Shown here piece by piece: positions 33,939 through 44,984 of a stretch of DNA of 64,000 nucleotides. The translations under genes and the position numbers were made by a program. Position 1 is the stretch's first letter; each line of letters begins with the position of its first letter. The stretch covers positions 1 through 64,000 of the forward strand of contig JANBPK010001063.1 of the NCBI GenBank assembly GCA_027579435.1. The letters are read 5' to 3'. The notes beneath the pieces were generated by a model. It saw only the letters and a program-made list of their open reading frames with translations, ran no database searches and had not been told where the DNA came from. This DNA comes from Candolleomyces eurysporus (lineage: Eukaryota; Basidiomycota; Agaricomycetes; Agaricales; Psathyrellaceae).

Positions 33939-35095
33939 TGTAGTTGTGTGCCCCCAGTACCTAGGTCTTAGTCCCCTTCCTGGGTGATGCCTAGCCAGAT
34001 GTACCAGTGCTCATTATCAACCACCCATCACCACATCGTGCACTATCCTTTGACCAGCTCCACAACTACCTTGGTGGACTTGCAAAATCACACTTAGTGC
34101 CTCTTCTGATGGACCACTTCAAGAGCACCTCAGAAGCTGCCATGAAGCTTAAAGAGAAGGTTGAAACATGGTATGCCTTGGTTTCTCTGGATTCATTTTG
34201 GGGATTGGGAATGACTCAAGTATTTTTGTGTCTATTAATAGACAAGATTTTCCAAGGTGGTCAGGTTTGACCTCATTTGACAGAATTCTCTCAACACATG
34301 CATATTTGGACTCAAACAAATGGAAAGATATGGCAAGAGTAAGTGCTCTATCTTCCTACACATCTAAACATGCTAATTATAGACCAATTCTATCAACAGC
34401 TTCTTCTCTTCTTTGCTCATGATATTTTTCCATCCTTGGATAGAGCAGGTCAACAGCTGCTCTGCTGCCTGTGCTTGTTTCTGAACTTGAATGTATACTC
34501 CTCCTTTGAGACACATACCAAAACTACAATCAGAGCCATTCAAGATCAGCTGAAGGACTTCTGCAAAGCAATCAAAGTAAGCTTTCTGTGTATATTTGTT
34601 TTGCTGTCTGATAATGCAGTTCTAGAAGTATGCATCACTTGACACCAATAAAACATGGGCCTTTCCAAAGGCCTACTTGCATATGCACATGCCCCAAGAT
34701 ATCATGGCAAAGGGTGTGACCAAGAACTACCAAGAACTACAGCACAAAGACATTTGAGAGTATGCACAAGCCTCTCAAATGTTTCTACCTTTGGATGACA
34801 AATTTTAAGAACGTTGCTTCACAGATATGCCATTGTTTTTAGCGCTTCTCTGATATCTCCTTTATTTTTGGCAACAGGTCTTAGCTGCAGACCATTGGCA
34901 GTTTGTTGCTGACTATATAAGGGCTGAAATTGAGGCATATGATGCTTTGAGAGCAGAAGACAAACTCCACCAGAATCATGACCCTGGTGATAACAAACCA
35001 CTGCCTCCACAGCGCAGCTCTGAAAATGTCATCATGAGGTCTCCACAGTGGTCCAATGGGCACTTTTTTTTTCTAACTTTTGGTTTGATTTGGTG

Positions 35096-36552
35096 GAGTA
35101 CTTTACACTCTCCCATGAGTCCAGTTGGACTTCTGGTAGACTTCCAGTGGATTTTGCTGAACTCTGGCAGACTTTCACCAGAATTTTTATAATTTTTATA
35201 GGGAAAATGGTCTGGTCAAAGTCTGGTTGAAGTCTGGTTGGAGTCTGGTTGGAGTCCGGTACCATAGAAAAGTATGCTTTCCCAGACTCTGGCACTGACA
35301 CCAGACTGAACTGGACTGGACTGGTCCATTGGACCACTTTCACCAGACTCTGGTGCCAAAGGTCTGGTGGAATTCCGGTGGAGTTCTGGTGGAGTGTCTG
35401 CTGGACCACATTGCCTGGACCCTGGAACCAGAAAGTCTGGTGGAAGTCTGGTGGACTTCTGGTGGAGTGCCGTTCTTCAAAGACAAGCAGACCATGCCGA
35501 TGCAACTATTCAAGAGATTGATGGAGATAACCATGAAGAAAAAGCTATTGAGAGGGAGGAGGAGGATGAAGCAGTTTCAATAGTAGCAGTAGCACCAGTT
35601 GACTAAAGCAGTTTGATAGTAACANTTTTTTTTCTGTATGACTATTTATTTATTAAAGATGCAGTAGAAGTTCAGTAAAAGTTCAAGTTATAGTCTGTAT
35701 TGTAAAAATCTGGTAAAACTCCACCAGAAGTCTTGTGGAATTTCAACAGAGCTTCAGTGGACAAATGCAAGACATCTGCATACAGCAGACTCTGCCAGAA
35801 GTCCAGTGGAATTCCACCAGAGCTTCAGTGGAAAAATGCAAGACATCTGCATACAGCACACTACACTGGAAGTTCAGTGGAATTTTACCAGAATATCCAC
35901 CAGTTATAAAAATCCAGCAGAATTTCAGCAGAGCTTCAGTGGAAAAATGCAAGACATCTGCATACAGCAGACTTCACTGGAAATCCAGTGGAATTCTACC
36001 AGAATGTTAATGAAATAATGCACCATAAAATAATATAAATGTTTTACATTTACACACTGGAAACTCACTGGAAATTCACCAGACTAATGCTGGACACAAA
36101 CTGGACTTTCACTGGACAGGTTCTGGACAAGTACCAGACAAATACTGGAGTCCACTGAACTTTCACCAGACATTGAGCATAAATCTCATTTTTTAAGATA
36201 AATCCAGTGAAAGTCCACCAGAAGTCCACCGGAGATACCAGAGTCCAGCTAGCACTGTGGTTTTTGATGTGTTTGTTCAAAGAGCACATTTTAAGCAAAC
36301 CAAATGCAAGGGTTGACTTTGTCTACAATCTGCAATACAAATGTTCAAGCTAGGCAAATTCAAATTTGCATTGCATGTGTCCGGCCCCCTTCTGCCACCA
36401 CTAAAACTTTGTTCAATATGTGTCCAATGTAGGCACATTAAACACAAACTATAAACAAATGCATTCCTTGCACCTGATTTGCTTAAGATGTGCTCATTGA
36501 ACAAACACATAAAAAACCACAGTGTAGACTCGTGGGGGACTGCTAATTACAG
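35096..36552 (-). mobile_element. Non-autonomous element with short-motif arrays, copy 1 (contains a MITE)
   Basis: Flanked by direct repeats GATTTGGTG (35087-35095 and 36553-36561). Its ends GAGTACTTTACACTC and CTGCTAATTACAG match the ends of the element at 39212-40532 in opposite orientation. After subtracting the MITE and its 3-bp duplication it is about 1.18 kb. The body consists almost entirely of variants of TCTGGTGGA/CCACCAGA and CCAGTGGAATT motifs 10-20 bp long, with no credible gene. Both ends carry TACTT..CA.TCC.CCACAAGTC as imperfect terminal inverted repeats. N at 35625 is in a T run. Confidence 0.75.
36253..36524. mobile_element. 272-bp MITE with CACTGTGG termini and TAG target duplication
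   Basis: The ends are inverted repeats of about 47 bp beginning CACTGTGGTTTTT and containing TGTGTTTGTTCAA and GAGCACAT. The flanks are TAG (36250-36252) and TAG (36525-36527). The sister element at 39212-40532 has the same surrounding sequence with a single TAG and no insert, so it shows the empty site. CACT(A/G) termini with a 3-bp duplication fit the CACTA superfamily. Confidence 0.85.
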
Positions 36553-37729
36553 GATTTGGTGAAGCAGGCTGGCTCACTTGCAAAGCATCTTGATCAATTT
36601 GACTTTGCAAAAGCTCTTGAGAAATTCTTGAATAACCATCAGAATGATATTTTGCAAAGATTCTCACTGAATGTTTGTGTGCATATTCATAATCACTTGG
36701 GTTCTTGGTTGCTGGTGACTCATGCTTTTGCCATGACAGATCCAAATTTCTTGTACCATTGAGGTGCACTATATGTTGCTTGAAACCCGGGAAGTAGAGC
36801 ATAATCTTCTACAATGCTCACCAAGCTTCCACAACAAGCCACAATATGATACAGTCCAGAGCACCAGATCCATGTGCTACATGACAATTCCAGGCTGGAT
36901 TTATTTAAACTACCTTCTGCTTCTGGCAACAACTTTGGTCCTTGAATCCCTCAATTTAGTGACAATACCAAGGCACTCTTTCATTGGGGACAAGATAATA
37001 GCAACTTGGATGCAGAATCTGTTGATGGGCACATGCTTGCACTTGGCCTTAAAGCCTCATGCCAAGAAGCTGTTCATGCTGGAACAGGTGCCTCTTCAGA
37101 GTCTCCATCCTTGGTAGCAGCTTTCTCTAGATCTTAGCTTCTGTCTATTCAGGTGAGTCTCTTTGGATCTCAGCTTCCTTCTGTTTAGGCAACTCTTTCC
37201 AGATTTCAGCTTCCTTACGTTCAGACACTCTTTGTGGCCATTGACTCTCAGGCTTCCAGTTCAGTAATGATTTCTCAGATGCAGCCACCAAAGCCAACAA
37301 ACTCAACAGCAAAGCCTGCTATTCCAAGGCAGCTGGATCCATTCTGGCACCAGGACTGGTCTCAGTTGTCTGAGGAGCAGGGTGACCATGCTTGATAGCC
37401 CCAGTCTTTCTGCCAAGCTAAAAAAGTCCAGAATTTCACTGTGGTTTATTGGGATGCCCATGTGAGTAACCTTTTCTGCTTTGTATCTTGAAGCTTCTTG
37501 TTTACTTGCTGTATGCAATTAGGAATGCAGACCAACTATTGTTAAGGTCAGCACAGCTGAATGCCTTTAGTGGCCCATTTTTAGAATCATAGATTCTTTG
37601 TTTATTGATGGTATTGTCAAATCGGAAGCAGTGCCAGTGCCTCAACATGCTTGGCAAATGCCAAGAAACTTTGACAAAGCTAAAGGCTAGCAAAACCTCA
37701 GCTTGGATGCCTCTAGCTAGCCCTAATTT

Positions 37730-38164
37730 ATCCCCAGCTCCTTCCCCAAAGCATCGACAAATACGGGCCCTAGTCCTGTAGAATTCACTTTCACTACACT
37801 TCTGGATTTACCTGTTCTAACAATTTGGCCAAGCCCACCCTCCTTTTCTAATTCACCAACCCTCTCTCCAACCATTTTTCCTGCCAGCTCATTGACTGCC
37901 ATCCCCAGCCTTTTGAGCCAGTCTTCCACAGATACTATCAGCATCTTGTCAAACTCAGAGGTGGAAATCAACATCCCCAAGTATGCACAGCTTTGCCATG
38001 AAGTCAGAACTACCACTACATGGCCCAATGGACTCTACGCTATTGAAATGGATGCTTTCTTTGTCAGGATGGACCAGCTAAAGAGGCAGAGAGTAAACCC
38101 TTTTGCTAAATGGTTTGAAAAGGTCTTCAGAGAGGATGCATCTGTTGAAATAGAAAAGAGATGA
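37730..38164 (+). pseudogene. Fragment of a 'WP..Y' repeat-associated protein
   Basis: The frame ending at 38164 reads VEINIPKYAQLCHEVRTTTT, then TWPNGLYAIEMDAFFVRMDQ and NPFAKWFEKVFRE. The same W-P-x3-Y-x2-(D/E)-M-x3-F pattern appears at 52332 (plus) and, weaker, at about 46370-46403 (minus). I do not know a named domain for it; it recurs in multicopy Agaricomycete proteins in my recollection. No start or splice pattern can be fixed. Confidence 0.4.
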
Positions 38165-38236
38165 CCAGACCTGGGTTTGAACCAAAGACCTTCCCAACTC
38201 CAGGTGGATGCTCTAACCATCAAGCTATCCAGTCTT
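38162..38236 (-). tRNA. tRNA-like sequence followed by a T-run, probably pseudogene or SINE head
   Basis: Minus strand: acceptor GACTGGA/TCTGGTC (with G-T pairs), D arm GCTT/GAGC, T arm TTTGG-TTCAAAC-CCAGG, then a short spacer and TCTTTT as a possible pol III terminator. The anticodon stem has two mismatches; the loop would place GGA at the anticodon but there is no long variable arm, so it is not a working serine tRNA. Confidence 0.5.
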
Positions 38237-38469
38237 GTAAGTTCAAACCGACTTGGTAATGTACTCAAGCTAAGCTGAGACGTGCCTTGGACAACTCTTG
38301 CACAGGTATTGGCATATAGTGAGCACTGGTTGTAGCTTATGAGAGTGTTGTCAGGCAGAGGTCTAAAGCCATTAGATCAGCAGAGGAGCATAATCTCACA
38401 GCCTCTGATCTGATGCAGATCTAATCCCTCCCATCCACAAGGGCACTGTAGCATCTGGGGCTTATAACT

Positions 38470-38678
38470 TGTTAAAAATGATAGCTGGAGGCAGGGGACT
38501 AAAGTCCTCAAGTCAGAGTACTGAACTAAAGGACTCCAGAATGGAAATCTATGGTTTAAATAAACTACAGACAATCATGTGATGCAATAACGATTAGATA
38601 ATAATAAGATATCATAAAGGAAGATAGACCACATCAAACCATGCTAGAGTGCAGTCACAAAGTCACTTCCTTCTAACA
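38470..38678 (-). repeat. Solo LTR of the Copia element (antisense)
   Basis: Starts TGTTAAAAATGATAG and ends CACTTCCTTCTAACA, the reverse complement of the LTR at 63551-63768, with shared GGACT...CCTCAAGTCAGAGTACT. About 209 bp. No matching 5-bp flanks were found, so the insertion is old or one flank has changed. Confidence 0.75.
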
Positions 38679-39211
38679 GTATCTCCCAGCAGCACATACC
38701 ACAACCATGTTGCATGATGGAAAAATGCATCTGCAGACAATAGGGAGGAGGCTTGTGGTTTTGGGTACATGGAGAAGGGCATTTGGCAAAACTTTGTAAA
38801 GGACCACCTGATTCATGGTTAGATGCAATCTGCAAGTCATGCATTCTTTTCTGTTCAATATTTCCTTTATTTTGGCTTTTGCTGTTTCTTGTCCATCTCC
38901 AAGCCTTTGCAATACCTCATTCATCCCTAGGATCCACATTCTGTTCTATTCTTTAACTCTTGTAGCAATTCAAATTTGATAGAAATTATTTTAGAACATG
39001 TAGCAACATCTGTACAAGTAGAAGCGACACGACCATTCAATGCAACTGGTGATACCTAATCTCTACCCTTCAATTCATCTTGTTCTTGTAGTAGTAAACA
39101 TCTGTTTAATTATAGTATATTGTAATGAATACATATGGGTACATTCAGATTCAGTAGATATCAAGATAACCTTGTTTTTTGAGGTGTGCAATCATTTCTT
39201 ATATTGCAAAG

Positions 39212-40532
39212 CTATACTTAGCAGTCCTCCACAAGTCTAGCTGGACTCTGGTATCTCCGGTGGGACTTTCACTGGATTTATCTTAAAAAATGAGATTTAT
39301 GCTCAATGTCTGGTGAAAGTTCAGTGGACTCCAGTATTTGTCTGGTACTTGTCCAGAACCTGTCCAGTGAAAGTCCAGTTTGTGTCCAGCATTAGTCTGG
39401 TGAATTTCCAGTGAGTTTCCAGTGTGTAAATGTAAAACATTTATATTATTTTATGGTGCATTATTCCATTAACATTCTGGTAGAATTCCACTGGATTTCC
39501 AGTGAAGTCTGCTGTATGCAGATGTCTTGCATTTTTCCACTGAAGCTTTGCTGAAANTTCTGCTGGATTTTTATAACTGGTGGATATTCTGGTAGAATTC
39601 CACTGGACTTCCAGTGGAGTGTGCTGTATGCAGATGTCNTTGTATTTTTCCACTGGAGCTCTGGTGGAATTCCACTAGATTTCCAGTGGAGTTCTGCTGG
39701 ATTCTTACAACTGGTAGATATTCTGGTAGAATTTGGTGGAGTGTGCTGTATGCAGATGTCTTGCATTTGTCCACTGAAGCTCTGGTGGAATTCTACTGGA
39801 CTTCTGGTGGAGTTCTGCTGGATTTTTACAACTTGGTGGATATTCTAGTAGAATTCCACTGGACTTCTGGCAGAGTCTGCTGTATGCAGATGTCTTGCAT
39901 TTGTCCACTGAAGCTTTGTTGAAATTCCACAAGACTTCTGGTGGAGTTTTACCAGATTTTTACAATCCAGACTATAACTTGAACTTTTACTGAACTTCTA
40001 CTGCATCTTTAATAAATAAATAGTCATACAGAAAAAAAAATGTTACTATCAAACTGCTTTAGTCAACTGGTGCTACTGCTACTATTGCAACTGCTTCATC
40101 CTTCTCCCTCTCAATGGCTTTTTCTTCATGGTTATCTCCATCAATCTCTTGAATAGTTGCATCAGCATGGTCTGCTTGTCTTTGAAGAACGGCACTCCAC
40201 CAGAAGTCCACCAGACTTCCACCAGACTTTCTGGTTCCAGGGTCCAGGCAATGTGGTCCAGCAGACACTCCACTAGAACTCCACCAGACCTTTGACACTG
40301 GAGTCCAGTGAAAGTGATCCAGCAGACCAGTCCAGTCCAGTTCAGTCTGGTGTCAGTGCCAGAGTCTGGGAAAGCATACTTTTCTATGGTACCAGACTCC
40401 AACCGGACTTCAACCGGACTTTCACCAGACCATTTTTCCTATAAAATTGTAAAAAGTCCAGTGAAAGTCCAGCAGAGTCCAGCAGAATCCACTGGAAGTC
40501 TAACTGGACTTGTGGGGGAGTGTAAAGTACTC
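39212..40532 (+). mobile_element. Non-autonomous element with short-motif arrays, copy 2 (opposite orientation to copy 1)
   Basis: 1,321 bp flanked by perfect 8-bp direct repeats TTGCAAAG (39204-39211 and 40533-40540). Near-complete inverted counterpart of 35096-36552 but without the MITE. The ends CTATACTTAGCAGTCC and GGGGAGTGTAAAGTACTC form imperfect terminal inverted repeats. Internal arrays of CCAGTGGA/TCTGGTGGA motifs; the long overlapping frames here are by-products of these repeats. N at 39557 and 39639. Confidence 0.8.
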
Positions 40533-40603
40533 TTGCAAAGGCATAACATCTTGTTAAGAAAAAAATTGAAATGCACAGGAGTCATCTCACAACAGGTTGA
40601 GCT

Positions 40604-41731
40604 TTAACAACCAAGCCATGCATTAGTCTGCTCAGCCACCAAAGTGTTGAAGAACCAGTTCTCAAAGTTATCCATAAGCTTGAGGTACTGCACTAAATTG
40701 CGGTTCATCTGGCAGTACTCATGCAAGACCTTGTTTGTGCTTGTTCTTGAAATGCCACATGTCAACACATATTCCAATACCATTGAGCCATGGATTGTTT
40801 TGAGACTGCTGGTGAGCATCACAGTTGGAGTCATAGAAGATGTGTTTGGGTTTGCAAGCACCTGGCACTGAGAAAGCCTGCTTGATGATAAGCAGAACAT
40901 TTGACACAGCTTCTGCCCCATACATTGTTGCCCATGCAAAGATGACCCTACAAGGATGTACAAGTGTTTGCTTGTTGTGGGTGCAAAGGTGGCCAAACTG
41001 GGCCTTGTACTTCACATTCTCTGACCCAGACTTTTTTGAGGGGCAATCTGAAGGGTTGATGGTGTCATCAGCTAAGCCAATTAACCCTTGGTCTATCTAT
41101 GCCTCCATCAAAACACCTCTTGCACTGTCCATGACATAGGTCTCATTGTCTTGGACCATGTCCAAATGGCCAGCTGCTGACATTAGAAGGTAACAAAGAT
41201 CAGGGTTGAACAACTTACACTTGAGCTGTTATGGGCTTGGAAAAGCCAGTGTCGACTTTGAGACAAAGTGGACTGAGGAAAGGTTGAAGGGGGAATTTGA
41301 AGATAAGGATCTTGCGCTGAGTGAGGAATACCGCCCAATGGATGAGAGGTGGGTTGTTGGAGTGGAGGCAAAGGTGCCAAAAGCGATAAGTAACGTGTGT
41401 TGGAGTTGAAAGGTCTTCTTTGAAAATGAGAGGGGTGATCCGTCCTTGTTCAGATAGAAGGCCTAAGGGATTCCAGAGATTTGGGATTGCCATGCCTCCT
41501 TTGTTTGGATGGTCCAGGTCTGCTGGGGCTTGTACTCTTTCTTGTTTGTCATGCAGCTTGTAGATTGGCAAGGGCTTGATCGTCAGGAAGTTGAGCAGCA
41601 ATAGACAAAATGGAGGTGACAATTGCTGGAGAATCTGAGCTAGCGAGGGTCCAGAGTTGTTGGAGGAGTTCTGGGGTTTGTTCAGCATTCTTGAGGTCAA
41701 GGAGAGCGAGTGCTGTCATGAGTTCCAGCAT
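40604..41731 (-). pseudogene. KDZ-associated CxC-type protein relic
   Basis: The minus-strand segment 40604-41015 contains IFYDSNC (about 40830), FHFKNKHK-like HFKNKHKQGLA (about 40730), HEYCQMNRN and, at the end, WFFNTLVAEQTNAWLG. This block is characteristic of the proteins with cysteine clusters that accompany KDZ transposases in mushrooms. The upstream part (41215-41731) is in other frames with little recognisable sequence besides SPAIVTSILSIAAQLPDDQA. Broken by stops, so not functional. Confidence 0.5.
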
Positions 41732-43870
41732 AGATATTGGATAAGGGATAGCAACCTGTGCAGTGTTGAGTACGTCTCAAATAAGGTTCCTTACTATAAA
41801 AGATCCGAGGCAGATCTTGGCTTCTGCTCCTAGGACGAAATAAATTTGGATGTAAAGAATGAGATAGTTGTTGTCAAGTTTGGTCTTAGTGTAGATGTTG
41901 ATAGTCATGCATTAGAGAGAGGACTAGTGCCGGAGGTTTATACAAGTAAGCAAGAAAGTAGATTCTTGAAAACAAGCTGAGGAATTACTGCTCAGCTTGT
42001 ACTATCTACATACTATACAAGTTATTGTGCCACAGTCCATGCTGAGGCACACATTGGTAATAATGCAATCCTGCTAAGTAATAGTCCATGGTCCGTAGTC
42101 AATCCGTAGTCCTAAGTTACTAAGCACGCAGTTCAGTATTACAAAGTATCAAACTGTGGTCATTGTTTGCAGTCTTAGTGTTACTAAGAGAAAAAAAAGA
42201 GTAATACTAGGGTTATTACATAACATGAGCATGTTGGAGCTGTGTCTTCAAGAGAAAGCTGGTGTTTGTGCATTTTTTGCGCTGCTTCTCCATAGCTTGG
42301 TGAAAGGGGTTGTTGCAAGTCTTTGCCTTTTTGGAACATGTATGGTTGGGTGGGTTTTATGCAATGTGCAGAGAAATGATTGCAATGAGGTTCAAGTACC
42401 CATAAAAACCCATGAAAACCCATAATTTTTTCAGTAAAAGAAACACTTCATGCCACAATTTTTCGCAAATTTTTATGACTTTTTCCTGAATTATTACAGG
42501 CCAAATTGGATGAAAAAGAGTTAGTGGACAGCTATTTTTATGCCTCATGGTGCACAGGCACAATCTGACCAACCAGATGGGCTTGCCTACTATAGGAAAG
42601 AAAAATGTGAATGGATAAGACTTAGTAGCACTAGTACTTGACTATAAAAAGCTGTACACATCTACAAAATTCTTGATTTAGATAGTGATTAGTTACAACT
42701 TGAGTACATATAATTTTAGTCATGCTTGAAGATGTAGAGTCTGAATTATGCTTGAATATATAAAGTCTTAGTTATGTTTAAACATGTAAAGTTGTTGCTA
42801 AAATTGGTGGCTACAATGAAAATCTTGCTTTATAATCTAAATTTGTGCAAGTAAATTTTGTGAGTACTTGTGAATAACTTATGAGTTACTTGTGTGGACT
42901 TGCTGTGTGAGTATATTTACAAACTCACAAGTACTTGAGCCATGAGTCTGAGTTACTCATGGAAAAAAACTCATACGGATCCAAGTTTGAATCTTTAGAG
43001 CCCAAGTACTCACATTAAGAATCCAAGTATACTCATGAATGCACTTTTGGACAGTCTTAACAGAGACCAATGTCCAGCAAAAAAGATGGTATAGCAACAT
43101 AAGGAAAAGAAATATTGTGCTCTAATCTAATACCATGGGAAAGACAGTCCAAAAGGCCCAAGCGAACAAAACAAACACAAAAAAGAAAGGCAAAAATAGT
43201 GTCATACTATAGCCAAGATAAACAACACAACCTGCTCAATTTTGAGACGCAGAAAGGCAGAGACTTACCTCCCTCTCACTATAGTACCCTTTCTTGCCAT
43301 CAGAGATAGAAAGGGTAAGTGAAAGACCACATTCCTTGAGCGCATGGATGGATGACTGGAACACAAGACTGTCCAACTTCTCCTGGTGTCAAGGGTGGCA
43401 TCGCTCACACTATTGAGCAGTTTAGACAGCATGCTCTTTGCTGTCCATGTTGCTGGTGAATTCCATCCAGCTGCCTGAATGCTTGAACCCTCTACTCTTG
43501 TAGTCCTTGCACACATCCTGTGATGCATCATACCAATGATTTTAGGTGGTGTAGTAAGTGGTCTTCTTATACTTGCATCTTGTTAGCTTCTTGAAAGCAG
43601 CAATGCACTCAGTACTTGTGGGTCACAAAAGTGATGGCAGCTGGATTAATCCCTGTGCAGCTGACCATCTCCTCTTTAGTTTTATTACACCATATTTCAG
43701 CTCATTCTAATCGACAAGTAACAAAATTTGAAAGATTAATAGAGAGAGGTTTTATTAATACTATAATTACATCAAAAATGTGTATGCTCTTCTTTTGCCT
43801 CCAAGACTGCTGGAACATGTGCTGGCATCCGGTTAATATATTTGTCAATTGTTTTTTGTGATAGAGCGTC
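41732..43870. other. AT-rich repeat-derived DNA without a recognisable gene
   Basis: About 2.1 kb. 42840-43060 has many ACTCA/TGAGT-containing words (GTGAGTACTTGTGAA, ACTCACAAGTACTTG). The short frame at 43265-43531 (minus) has no family features. Probably old transposon debris. Confidence 0.4.
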
Positions 43871-44850
43871 CTATGCTGCCCATACAGCTGACTTGAGGCC
43901 TTCAACAGTGGTAGGACAATGCTGAGAACAAATTACTTTCTTTAGGTCATGCCAAGCTGATTTGATCAGATTGATATCAAGTGATTGTGCAAAATGTTCA
44001 GCAAATGGAATAACAGCATCTTTGAACCACCTTGCAATGGACTTTGCAGAGTGGCTTGGAGCTCCATCTTGCAGAAAATCAACCAGGCCCCTCTCCTCTA
44101 TTATCTCTTTATAGAATTGATGAAGAGCACCATCCAAAACCTGCGCTTGGTATCTTGCAGCTGTCATCCCACCTTCTTTGCCTCCAGGATAATCCAACAC
44201 CAATAATGGTCCTTTCCTCCTTGCAATAATGCATGCCCAGACCATGACACAAATTGGAGACTGCTTAAAGGTAAGTATCAAGCATGCCTTATCAAAATTT
44301 TCATTAGATTGGCAAGGTACAAAGATACAGCCACCTTTGTCATTAAGGCAGACATAATACTCATCTGAATAGATGGTGAAACTGAAGTCTATTGCTTCAA
44401 AATCCTTCCTGTATCTTGCCCACTCAAGCTGAGCCTGTTTGTGATGTTCTTTGAGGTATGGCTTCCTTCTAGCAACCCATTGGTGATATCCATGCTTTTC
44501 CAAAACCCTCTGAACTGTTGCAGTTGAGCAGTTTGATGCCAAGTCATTCTTGAGCTTATTAAGGGTCTTTTGACATGAATTGGTGGCATCTGAGATGATC
44601 TGATGCTCCCCCTAATCTGTAGTTTTCCTGGGACAACCACTCCTGGGCAGGTTGTGCATTGACCCTGTTGTTCTGTATTTGCAAAGAATTTCGAATGCTG
44701 AGTCAGGTGGGATGTTTTCAGCATCAGCTGCAACCTATCCCATTCCTTCCACCAAGTTGGTCTTCCTTTTGGAAGCAAGGTATCAGCAGTGCAGGATGTT
44801 GGAAGTTGCCGTCGCCATGTTTACATGTGATGGCTGCAAAGACATGGCAC
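43871..44850 (-). pseudogene. Tc1/mariner-type (DD34E) transposase, inactive
   Basis: The frame 44542-43871 carries a DDE_3-like catalytic domain: first acid in TIYSDEYYVCL, second in DFLQDGAPSHSAKS, then 34 residues to the position of the third acid, where LNPIE-type sequence reads INLIK, so Lys replaces Glu. The N-terminal helix-turn-helix part (to about 44850) lies in other frames. No flanking inverted repeats were identified. The missing catalytic Glu makes it dead. Confidence 0.75.
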
Positions 44851-44984
44851 TTCTGAACAGAACTACGTGTTCTCAGCCTTGCAAAAGTCCCCACAAGCAA
44901 GTTGGCATCCTTCCATTTTTGATTACCTATATCGTGGAGACCAAGTGCAAGTCACTGAGGGGTGTGAGAGATGACTGCTGATAG

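Larger units (their letters stand above)
31975..37117 (+). pseudogene. Plavaka-like (CACTA/KDZ-related) transposase, degenerate and interrupted
   Basis: The first exon (31975-32119) encodes MSSKPKQDRLECPICGLTLP then NCGSLANHLRACERQ, a C2HC zinc finger as found at the N-terminus of Plavaka-type transposases. Later pieces match the family order: PNKGKDILHTFWTWSLWNWG (about 32790), EPWTGDDWINIE, DGVPLCFILYTDKTQL, GGGRVVGWLPVV (33190-33222), then HRALSFDQLHNYLGGLAKSH (about 34035), and LAADHWQFVADYIRAEIEAY (about 34882). Many stops and frameshifts separate them. A tRNA-like insert sits at 33867-33938. A non-autonomous element at 35096-36552 splits the gene: the frame ending FFSNFWFDLV resumes as KQAGSLAKHLDQFDFAKALE right after it. 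The end near 37117 contains LLQCSPSFHNKPQYDTVQ, a C-terminal family block. No active product is expected. Confidence 0.7.

Noticed and set aside
35032..40402. Several long overlapping frames in the CCAGTGGA/TCTGGTGGA arrays as genes
   Set aside because: They arise from short repeats without stops, occur in several frames and both strands, and show only repeat-derived peptides such as WKSSGILPE.
35096..40532. One large foldback transposon with long inverted arms around 36.5-39.2 kb
   Set aside because: Each arm has its own target duplication (GATTTGGTG; TTGCAAAG) and its own two ends, and the left arm interrupts a transposase reading frame. Two separate insertions explain this better.
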